From an uncultured Prevotella sp. (GTDB lineage: Bacteria > Bacteroidota > Bacteroidia > Bacteroidales > Bacteroidaceae), in contig CAJODF010000017.1 of the NCBI GenBank assembly GCA_905233555.1, forward strand, positions 1 to 32,782: a DNA stretch of 32,782 nucleotides, written 5' to 3'. Positions 24,375-30,511 of the stretch are shown here, one piece after another. The position numbers and the translations under genes were made by a program. The notes under the pieces are model-generated. The model was given only the letters and a program-made list of their open reading frames with translations, made no database searches and was not told where the DNA came from. Positions within the stretch are counted from its first letter, which is position 1; each line of letters starts with the position of its first letter.

Positions 24375-24386
24375 TTGACAATTTAT

Positions 24387-25664
24387 TTATTCATTTAGTA
24401 ATTTTACAATTTCTGGAGGCGTAGAGGGGAGATGGGTGGTCTTGATGCGCCAGGGCTTCGGGTAGAGGTTGTTGGCGCGATTGCCGATGTTCTTTGCTGG
24501 TCCCAGGGGGATGCCCTTGTAGGTAAGGGTGACGAGGCCTTTGGGCGTATCGGGTGGCAGCACGAGGGCTTCGCCACGGAGGTATTGCAGGGCCTCAGAG
24601 TAGGGGAGATCTATGTGGAAAGTGGAGAGTGGAAAGAGGAATGAGAATTGTTCTGCGGCAGACAACTCCTTCAAAGGTGATGGCAATTTAGTCTTAAGTA
24701 TTCTCTTTCCACTCTCTTGCGTCCCTTCGGTAGCAAGCGACCTAAGGTCGAGCGCCTCTTTCCACTCTCCTCTTTTCCGCAAGACGCACATGAAAAGTCC
24801 TTCGCTGCGGGTGATGCCAGGGATGAAGCGATAGACGGGGGCATCGAAGCCTGGGAGCAGCGACCCCGTGATGTGCCAAGAGGGCTCCGTGGGGATGGCG
24901 ACGGGCTCTGCATCGTAGGTCTCCATGATCCAGCGCACGTTCTCCTCGTTCTCCTTTATATTATAGGTACACGTACTGTATATCAGTATGCCGCCTGGAT
25001 TGAGACACTCCCAGGCGTCAGCGACGATCTCGCGCTGCAACCGCCAGCATTTCTCCACATTCTGCAGACTCCACTCACTGATGGTGGCAGGATCCTTACG
25101 GAACATGCCTTCGCCAGAGCAGGGCACGTCGCAGAGAATGAGGTCGAAGCGTGCCTTTGCCTTCTTGAAATCACGCGGATAATTGTTGGTGACAATGCAA
25201 TTCCTGGCGCCCCATTTCGTGATGTTCTCCAAGAGTATCTGCGCGCGGGTGGGGATGGGCTCGTTGCTCACCAGCACGCAATCCTCTGGTAAGACACTAC
25301 GCAGAGCCGTTGACTTGCCGCCAGGAGCAGCGCACAAATCAAGAAGTGAAAAGTGAGAAGTGAAAAGTGAGAAGTGAGAGCGGAGCGTATGACGGAGGAC
25401 GTGGGTGACGAACATCGAGGCGGCTTCCTGGACGTAGTAGCAGCCTGCATGGAGGAGTGGGTCGAAGGTGAACTGCGGACGGCCCTCGAGGTAGATCCCC
25501 TCAGGACACCAAGGCACACCTTCGCCTGCGGCGTGAGAGACCTTCAAGGGATTGAGACGGATACTGACGGGGGCATCCTCGTCGAATGCCGCCATGAAAC
25601 GACTGAAGCGCTCCTCGCCCATCAATTGTCTCGTTTCCTGTACAAAATCCTCTGGTAATTGCAT
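24387..25664 (-). CDS. RsmF/NOL1-NOP2-sun family rRNA (cytosine-C5) methyltransferase with repeat insertions
   Basis: A 425-residue SAM-dependent m5C methyltransferase. The start at 25664 (MQLPEDFVQETRQLMGEERF) is preferred over an in-frame ATG 51 bp upstream in the promoter region. SAM motif I is LDLCAAPGGKSTALR (about 108-122). The catalytic Cys pair is Cys182 (DVPCSGEG) and Cys232 (YSTCTYNIKENEENV). A C-terminal PUA-like RNA-binding region (about 330-425) ends PEIVKLLNE. Unusual insertions: SHFSLFTSHFSLL (about 96-108) directly before motif I comes from five 7-bp repeats. LRSLATEGTQES (about 308-318) is encoded by a twin-hairpin element. FSFLFPLSTFHI (about 340-351) is from degenerate heptads. 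The catalytic residues are intact, so it is probably active. Confidence 0.9.
   Translation of the reverse strand: MQLPEDFVQETRQLMGEERFSRFMAAFDEDAPVSIRLNPLKVSHAAGEGVPWCPEGIYLEGRPQFTFDPLLHAGCYYVQEAASMFVTHVLRHTLRSHFSLFTSHFSLLDLCAAPGGKSTALRSVLPEDCVLVSNEPIPTRAQILLENITKWGARNCIVTNNYPRDFKKAKARFDLILCDVPCSGEGMFRKDPATISEWSLQNVEKCWRLQREIVADAWECLNPGGILIYSTCTYNIKENEENVRWIMETYDAEPVAIPTEPSWHITGSLLPGFDAPVYRFIPGITRSEGLFMCVLRKRGEWKEALDLRSLATEGTQESGKRILKTKLPSPLKELSAAEQFSFLFPLSTFHIDLPYSEALQYLRGEALVLPPDTPKGLVTLTYKGIPLGPAKNIGNRANNLYPKPWRIKTTHLPSTPPEIVKLLNE
24615..24642. repeat. Degenerate heptad array inside the rsmF-like gene
   Basis: Units GTGGAAA, GTGGAGA, GTGGAAA, GAGGAAT from 24615 to 24642, a G-rich variant of the AAGTGAN unit, in frame in the C-terminal region. 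Confidence 0.65.
24716..24755. repeat. Twin-hairpin element, copy A (inside the rsmF-like gene)
   Basis: CTTGC (24716-24720) / GCAAG (24733-24737) around a 12-nt loop, then CGACC-TAA-GGTCG (24738-24750) and AGCGC. Flanked on both sides by CTCTTTCCACTCTC-type pyrimidine heptads. Bases 24716-24740 equal copy B at 30511-30535. The host gene, on the minus strand, reads it as ALDLRSLATEGTQES. Confidence 0.85.
25344..25378. repeat. Five-unit heptanucleotide array inside the rsmF-like gene
   Basis: AAGTGAA, AAGTGAG, AAGTGAA, AAGTGAG, AAGTGAG at 25344-25378. On the gene's strand it encodes SHFSLFTSHFSLL immediately before the SAM-binding motif. Confidence 0.9.
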
Positions 25665-25737
25665 ATCTTGCGCATAATTTCTGCGCAAAATTACTAAAAA
25701 AGACACAGATTCCACAGATTTTCTTAGATTATTTTGT

Positions 25738-25745
25738 TATCTTTG
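25738..25745 (+). promoter_or_regulatory. -7 box for the DUF6249 - PspC - ECF sigma operon
   Basis: TAtcTTTG at 25738-25745, about 57 bp before the ATG at 25803. There is no clear TTTG at -33. On the opposite strand TAatTTTG (25693-25686) may serve the rsmF-like gene. Confidence 0.5.
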
Positions 25746-25802
25746 CAACTAATTTATGATTTGTTACGTCAAACGGCTGTAGAAAAAAAAAACAAGAGAG
25801 AT

Positions 25803-26498
25803 ATGAAAAAGTATTTAATCGCAATCGCAATGGTGCTCACACTCGGACAGAATGCCGAGGCAGTAGCACAGAAGCATCGCCACACGCCCCGTACGGAGCA
25901 GGTGGATTCTTCCAAGAACAAAAAGGATGCTATTGAGGCCTTTTCTGACACTACATCTGCGGCTGATGCCGAAGATGCTGAGGACGACAAGTACATTACC
26001 TATCGCCGTGGAACGACCTATTCGAGCAGCAGTGACGCAGAAGAACTGAAGGAAGTGTTGGACAGCGTAGGCGGCTTCTTCGCCCCCTGGATGGCAGTGA
26101 GTTTCTTCGCTATCTTCGTCATCTTCCTCCTGGCTCCGCTATTGATTATCATCGTTATCTTCTACTTTGTGAACAGGAACAGAAAGGAGCGCTACAAACT
26201 GGCACAGATGGCCATCCAGAACGGACAGCCTATCCCCGACGAGATCCTGAAGGATAATGACGGCAAATTCCTGGCCAGTGAGTATCAGGCAGGTATCCGA
26301 CAGATGTTCGTGGGCGTGGGACTCGCCATCTTCCTCGGCATCATCCTCGGAGAACTCGGTATCGGCATCGGTGCACTGGTGTTCTTCATCGGACTGGGTA
26401 AGTGGTTCGTGGCCCGTCAGTCGGGAAACACGCCCCAGAACAATTTCAACAATCAGCAAAACAACAATAACAACAACTCAAATATTTCAGAACTATGA
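25803..26498 (+). CDS. DUF6249-type membrane protein
   Basis: A 231-residue protein: signal peptide MKKYLIAIAMVLTLGQNAEA, an Asp/Glu/Ser-rich exported stretch (about 25-95), a membrane helix (about 98-122, MAVSFFAIFVIFLLAPLLIIIV), a cytosolic segment (NRNRKERYKLAQMAIQNGQPIPDEIL) and a second hydrophobic region of one or two helices (about 170-205), then an Asn/Gln-rich tail. The KLAQMAIQNGQPIP block is characteristic of DUF6249. The start MKKYL is used instead of an in-frame upstream ATG at 25734, which overlaps the -7 box. It overlaps pspC by 4 bp. It may be a target or sensor of the ECF sigma factor encoded downstream. Confidence 0.82.
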   Translation: MKKYLIAIAMVLTLGQNAEAVAQKHRHTPRTEQVDSSKNKKDAIEAFSDTTSAADAEDAEDDKYITYRRGTTYSSSSDAEELKEVLDSVGGFFAPWMAVSFFAIFVIFLLAPLLIIIVIFYFVNRNRKERYKLAQMAIQNGQPIPDEILKDNDGKFLASEYQAGIRQMFVGVGLAIFLGIILGELGIGIGALVFFIGLGKWFVARQSGNTPQNNFNNQQNNNNNNSNISEL

Positions 26499-26686
26499 CA
26501 AAGAGATTGATGCGCTCTAACGACAGAGTGATAGCAGGTGTCTGCGGCGGTATCGCCGAGTATATGGAGTTCGACCCCGTGATGGTGCGTATCGCCTATG
26601 CTTTCCTCACCATCTTCACAGCCTTCTGTGGACTGATATTCTACATCGTGCTTTGGCTCGTGATGCCCGAGAAAAGACTCTACTAA
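26495..26686 (+). CDS. PspC-domain membrane protein
   Basis: A 63-residue PspC-domain protein. The conserved core KRLMRSNDRVIAGVCGGIAEYMEFDPVMVRIAYAFL is followed by a membrane helix (FCGLIFYIVLWLVMP) and a short basic end. PspC proteins sense envelope stress in proteobacteria; in Bacteroidetes short stand-alone copies sit in sigma-factor operons like this one. The start overlaps the DUF6249 stop by 4 bp and the stop abuts the sigma factor ATG. Confidence 0.9.
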   Translation: MTKRLMRSNDRVIAGVCGGIAEYMEFDPVMVRIAYAFLTIFTAFCGLIFYIVLWLVMPEKRLY

Positions 26687-27226
26687 ATGGCGGCACTCAC
26701 TGACATAGCCCTCGTGACGCAGGTGGCGGTTTTCCACAACAAGCGGGCCTTCGACCAACTTGTAAGGAAATACCAGTCACCTGTGCGACGGTTCTTCCTG
26801 AACCAGACACTGGGCGATGAGCAGTTGAGTGACGATCTGGCCCAGGAGACCTTCATCAAGGCCTACGTGAACATCACGAAGTTCAAGGGCATCTCGAGTT
26901 TCTCCACGTGGCTCTTCCGCATCGCGTATAACGTGTTCTACGACGAGGTGCGCAGCAAGAAGCAGACGGGCGACATCGATACGCCGGAGGTGGCTCGGAT
27001 GTCAGCGCTGTCGGGAGATGCCGGACTGCAGATGGACATCTATCAGGCCCTCTCGCAACTGAAGGAGGTGGAGCGCACCTGTATCACGCTCCAACTGATC
27101 GATGGCCATCCGATCGATGAAATCAGCGATATCACGGGACTGCCCCAGAATACCGTGAAGTCGCATCTGAAAAGGGGCAAGGATAAATTGACAGATTATT
27201 TAAAAGCCAATGGATATGACCGATAA
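26687..27226 (+). CDS. ECF-type RNA polymerase sigma factor
   Basis: A 179-residue sigma-70 family factor of the ECF class. Region 2 is FDQLVRKYQSPVRRFFLNQTLGDEQLSDDLAQETFIKAYVNI with core-binding DDLAQETFIKAY and promoter-melting STWLFRIAYNVFYDEVR. Region 4 (about 118-170) is VERTCITLQLIDGHPIDEISDITGLPQNTVKSHLKRGKDKL, a clear helix-turn-helix. No start choice problem: the ATG follows the pspC stop directly. The next gene overlaps it and likely encodes its anti-sigma partner. Typical regulation is autoactivation and membrane sequestration (family knowledge). Confidence 0.94.
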   Translation: MAALTDIALVTQVAVFHNKRAFDQLVRKYQSPVRRFFLNQTLGDEQLSDDLAQETFIKAYVNITKFKGISSFSTWLFRIAYNVFYDEVRSKKQTGDIDTPEVARMSALSGDAGLQMDIYQALSQLKEVERTCITLQLIDGHPIDEISDITGLPQNTVKSHLKRGKDKLTDYLKANGYDR

Positions 27227-27599
27227 AGACAATGTATTAATCGAGCAGTTCTTCAAGCAGGCTGCAGCGCAGCAGATTGAGGACAATGGGTTCACGGAGC
27301 GGGTGATGATGAACCTGCCCGAAAGTCAGGTGGAAAAGGTCCACAGGCTGTCGCTCCTCTGGACGGTGTTCTGTGTGGTGATGAGTGTGGTGCTTTTCTT
27401 CATCTTTGGTGGCTGGCAGGCCCTGAAGGCCAGCATCATGGTAGCCGTTCAAGGGGTACTCACCTCGCTGAGCGTCTTCCTTACCACAGCTCCGACGACT
27501 GAGATTCCTCTGAATCCTGTGGTTCTTCTTTTGGTTGCGGCCTTTGTATTAATTTACCTTCCGTATCGAACATACCGTAAGTTGTCCGCAGCACTGTAA
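27216..27599 (+). CDS. DUF5056-like small membrane protein, probable anti-sigma partner
   Basis: A 127-residue protein (129 if the ATG at 27210 is used). The N-terminal cytosolic part, MTDKDNVLIEQFFKQAAAQQIEDNGFTERVMMNLPE, resembles DUF5056 proteins found after ECF sigma genes. Two membrane helices follow, about 45-65 (LLWTVFCVVMSVVLFFIF) and 98-117 (NPVVLLLVAAFVLIYLPY). It starts inside the sigma factor's last codons. I infer anti-sigma function from position and topology only. Its last 119 bp, including the second helix, overlap the 3' end of the opposing porE-like gene, so both strands are coding there. Confidence 0.78.
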   Translation: MTDKDNVLIEQFFKQAAAQQIEDNGFTERVMMNLPESQVEKVHRLSLLWTVFCVVMSVVLFFIFGGWQALKASIMVAVQGVLTSLSVFLTTAPTTEIPLNPVVLLLVAAFVLIYLPYRTYRKLSAAL

Positions 27600-29550
27600 A
27601 CTCGGTACGGCGGTTCAACTGGTTGCACTGCTCTTGCTGTTCCTCGGGTAGTTTGGCGATGAAGTCTTCGGTCAGCACGTCGCCCGCCTTGAGGAACGCA
27701 TATCTTTCTGCCACTTTCTTCTTGATGGTCTTGGGTTTGCCCTCACCGTAGCCCTTCGGAGTCAGGCGATCTGCAGCGATGCCGTGTTCTATCAGATAGT
27801 TCACCACACTCTCCGCACGACGCTGCGAGAGGCGTTCGTTGTACTGGTCGGAACCTTTATAGTCGGTGTGGGCCGAGAGTTCGATGGTCACGTTGGGATT
27901 CTCGTTCAACAGTTTCACGAGTTCGTCGAGGGCAGTGGCCGATTCTGGGCGCAGCGTCGCCTTGTCGAAGTCGTAGAAGATGTTTTCGATCAGCACGGGT
28001 GCCGCGATGTTGGCGAGTGGGAACTGCAGCACATACTCCTCTGATTCCGTCACGGGTTCCACGCGCAGTTGTTCCTGATGGTTCAGATAGCCCTTGCAGG
28101 TGCCGAGGAGCACGTAATCCACACCAGGCTTGATCTCTTGTGTAAAGGAGCCGTCGCCCCTGACGCTGAGTTTCAGGTTCGTTCCGTCGTTGCCTACCAT
28201 ATACACCTGGGCGGCAGTCAGTTCGTAACCGTCCTGTTCATACACCCAGCCCTTTACTGTCTGCACGATTTCGGGATTGAAGAAACTGTAGATATGGTCC
28301 AGTCCGCGGTTGTCGCCACGACTGGATGAGAAAAAGCCCTGATTCAAACGTCCCTCGAAGGTCATACCGAAGTCGTCGCCCTGCGAGTTCAACGGAAATC
28401 CTGGGTGTTCTATCGTCCAACCCACGGTTTTGGTCTTGGCGATGAAGATGTCCAGTCCGCCTAAGCCCGGATGTCCGTCGGAAGAGAAATAGAGGTCACC
28501 GTTGGGACGGAAGGTGGGAAACATCTCGTCGCCTGCCGTGTTGATGGGTTCGCCTAAGTTCTCTACACTACCCACCTCCTTGTTGCTGAGGAGTCGGCAA
28601 CGCCAGATGTCGAGGCCTCCATAGCCGCCAGGCATGTCGCTGACGAAATAGAGCCACTCCCCATCGGGTGAGATGGCAGGATGGGCATAACTGAAGAGGG
28701 TATCCTTTCCGATACTGAGTTCCGTGGGCTTGCTCCAGGCAGCATCACTGCGACTCGATGCGGCGATGACGGCATAGCGGGGATATTGCGGGTCGGATTT
28801 GCAGAGGGTCAAGTACATCGTCCTGCCGTCGGACGAGAAACAGCAGGCTCCCTCTTCGAAGGCGGAGTTCAGTTCCGAGTCGATGCTCTGGGGCTTGCCC
28901 CATTTGCCTTTCTCGTCCTTCTGTGCCCAGAAGATATCGGCTGGTTTCGAACCCGTGATACCGCTGTACTCATCGCCCTGTGCCTGATTACGGGTGGAGG
29001 TGAAGAAGAGTTGGTTGCTCTCCTCGCCAGCGAGGGCAGGGGAGAAGTCGTCGCGACGCGAGTTGAAGAGATCCATGCGTTTTACGGTATATTTCGAACC
29101 TTCTTTCTTCCATTCGGGCGCCATCTTCGCTGCTTCCACACCGTTCTTCGCCAGTTTCAGCAGATCCTTGTCGGGCAGCGAGTCGATGGCAGTTTGGAAG
29201 TTCTTTCCAGCCTCCTTGTAGTTGCCTGCCTTCATCAGTTGCTGGGCCAGTCGCAGGTGTGTCAACGAGTCGGCCTGCTTGTAGCGGATCACGTTTTTGT
29301 AGGCGGTGATAGCTTTGTTGGTATTGTTGATTTTCCGATAGCACTCCGCCATCTTCGCACTCAGTTGTCCGCGTTTCTCTTTTTCTTTCGAGGGCGTTCC
29401 AGAGTAGGCTTTCTTATACTGTGCCGCTGCGTCGTAGTACTCGCCTACGGCATAGAATTTCTCTGCCTTCTTTATAGCCTGATCCGCCCCGCAGCCAGTG
29501 AGCAGCAGGGAGAAGATGGTCACAGATGCTATGATGAAAATCTTTCGCAT
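27481..29550 (-). CDS. porE: PorE-like lipoprotein: TPR, beta-propeller, regulatory-like and OmpA domains
   Basis: A 689-residue lipoprotein (signal ending LLLTGC, Cys20). The order of domains is TPR repeats (about 24-150, EKFYAVGEYYDAAAQYKKAY, AITAYKNVIRYKQADSLTHLRLA), a WD40/PD40 beta-propeller (about 160-430, with AISPDGEWLYFVSDMPGGYGGLDIW, FRPNGDLYFSSDGHPGLGGLDIF), a carboxypeptidase-regulatory-like domain (about 440-510) and a C-terminal OmpA domain (about 520-660, IFYDFDKATLRPESATALDEL, SAHTDYKGSDQYNERLSQRRAESV) that binds peptidoglycan. This matches PorE, a type IX secretion component of Porphyromonas gingivalis. Other T9SS genes are not in the window. The last residues (QPKEEPQDSEESQSSELW) are low-complexity and overlap the opposing DUF5056-like gene by 119 bp. 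Confidence 0.87.
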   Translation of the reverse strand: MRKIFIIASVTIFSLLLTGCGADQAIKKAEKFYAVGEYYDAAAQYKKAYSGTPSKEKEKRGQLSAKMAECYRKINNTNKAITAYKNVIRYKQADSLTHLRLAQQLMKAGNYKEAGKNFQTAIDSLPDKDLLKLAKNGVEAAKMAPEWKKEGSKYTVKRMDLFNSRRDDFSPALAGEESNQLFFTSTRNQAQGDEYSGITGSKPADIFWAQKDEKGKWGKPQSIDSELNSAFEEGACCFSSDGRTMYLTLCKSDPQYPRYAVIAASSRSDAAWSKPTELSIGKDTLFSYAHPAISPDGEWLYFVSDMPGGYGGLDIWRCRLLSNKEVGSVENLGEPINTAGDEMFPTFRPNGDLYFSSDGHPGLGGLDIFIAKTKTVGWTIEHPGFPLNSQGDDFGMTFEGRLNQGFFSSSRGDNRGLDHIYSFFNPEIVQTVKGWVYEQDGYELTAAQVYMVGNDGTNLKLSVRGDGSFTQEIKPGVDYVLLGTCKGYLNHQEQLRVEPVTESEEYVLQFPLANIAAPVLIENIFYDFDKATLRPESATALDELVKLLNENPNVTIELSAHTDYKGSDQYNERLSQRRAESVVNYLIEHGIAADRLTPKGYGEGKPKTIKKKVAERYAFLKAGDVLTEDFIAKLPEEQQEQCNQLNRRTEFTVLRTTYGMFDTEGKLIQRPQPKEEPQDSEESQSSELW

Positions 29551-29613
29551 ACCTACATATAACGAAAGAACCTGCCCTTTTATTGCCTTCGGGCGATGAT
29601 ATCGATAGTTGGA

Positions 29614-30174
29614 CTATAGGTCGCGGGTCAGCATCAGACGATAATCCACGGGACTCATGCCGATGGCTTCCTGGATGCGACGCTGCAGGGTACGTACATT
29701 CGAGAAGCCAGCCTCCTCAGCCACGACGGCTATGGTGTAGTTGGGTTGTTCGCGCAGCAGGCGCAGGGCTGCCAGCACGCGCAGGTTGTCGATATAGGCG
29801 TCGGGCGTACGATGGATGGTCTGCTTGCGGAAGAGTTGTGCCAGACGGGCCTGGGTCACACCCAACATCTCCGCCAGATCCTGTGCGTTGAACTCTGGGC
29901 GCAGATGCGGACGCTCTTTCTCTACGCGCATCTCGATGATGGCCATCAACTGTCCGTCGTCCTGCAGGTCGGCATTCCGCTGACGTTCCACATTGCCCTC
30001 CATAATCTCACGGGCCACCTCCGTACGACGCTTCAACTCCACATCGTACTCCAGCCGTTCCGTCAGGTCGAGATTGCGGCTCACCATACGCACCAACTCG
30101 TCCTTGAGCCGTTCTACCTCTTTCTTCAGGAATTCATTCTCCTCCTGAAGTTGTTTGATCTCCTCTGCTTTCAT
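29614..30174 (-). CDS. AraC-type helix-turn-helix regulator with N-terminal coiled coil
   Basis: A 186-residue protein. Residues 1-45 form a Lys/Glu/Leu coiled coil (EEIKQLQEENEFLKKEVERLKDEL). Residues about 85-180 are an AraC DNA-binding domain: FNAQDLAEMLGVTQARLAQLFRKQT (first HTH), PDAYIDNLRVLAALRLLRE, then YTIAVVAEEAGFSNVRTLQRRIQEAIGMSPVDYR (second HTH with the family tail). It lacks a sugar-binding or response-regulator domain, so dimerisation by the coiled coil or a protein partner is likely. It begins 1 bp after the STAS gene stop, on the same strand as the PP2C phosphatase. It may be the output of that partner-switching module or may control porE downstream (63 bp). Confidence 0.88.
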   Translation of the reverse strand: MKAEEIKQLQEENEFLKKEVERLKDELVRMVSRNLDLTERLEYDVELKRRTEVAREIMEGNVERQRNADLQDDGQLMAIIEMRVEKERPHLRPEFNAQDLAEMLGVTQARLAQLFRKQTIHRTPDAYIDNLRVLAALRLLREQPNYTIAVVAEEAGFSNVRTLQRRIQEAIGMSPVDYRLMLTRDL

Positions 30175-30175
30175 C

Positions 30176-30481
30176 TTACTCTACTCTAAACAGTTGTAGG
30201 AATCCACTCAGTTCAAACACCTCCTTCACCTCGTCAGCCATTCCCTTCAGGGTGGAAGTATGTCCGTTGGCACGGGTGTGCTTGAAGACATTGAGCAGGA
30301 TGCGGAGGCCGCTACTGGAGATGTAATTCAGTTCGGTACAGTCGAGCACGACATCGCAGTCGGTACGCTCGAAAACTGGTGCAAGGCCCTTTTCAGCCTG
30401 ACTGCTGGCTACGTTGTCAAGGTCACCGTTCAGCGCCGCAACCAGCTTTCCTTCTACTTCATTAATCGTAATTGCAAACAT
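30176..30481 (-). CDS. STAS-domain anti-sigma-factor antagonist
   Basis: A 101-residue single STAS domain like SpoIIAA/RsbV. Conserved features are VEGKLVAALNGDLDNVAS at the N-terminus and LDCTELNYISSSGLRILLNVFK. Ser56 in the SSGL motif matches the phosphorylated Ser of SpoIIAA, although the preceding Asp is replaced by Ser. In partner switching the unphosphorylated form binds a kinase/anti-sigma partner, and a PP2C phosphatase, encoded just upstream, reactivates it. It lies 22 bp after the phosphatase gene across a heptad repeat, and 1 bp before the AraC gene. Confidence 0.9.
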   Translation of the reverse strand: MFAITINEVEGKLVAALNGDLDNVASSQAEKGLAPVFERTDCDVVLDCTELNYISSSGLRILLNVFKHTRANGHTSTLKGMADEVKEVFELSGFLQLFRVE

Positions 30482-30490
30482 AACTATTTA

Positions 30491-30511
30491 ACTTTTCACT
30501 TTTCACTTTTC
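30491..30511. repeat. Three-unit heptanucleotide array between PP2C and STAS genes
   Basis: ACTTTTC three times at 30491-30511 (reverse complement GAAAAGT, the same family). It contains the TGA stop of the phosphatase gene at 30503-30505. Confidence 0.85.

Noticed and set aside
29571..29596. GCCC/GGGC stem as a terminator between the AraC gene and porE
   Set aside because: Four base pairs, a long loop and no T-run; cotranscription is equally plausible.
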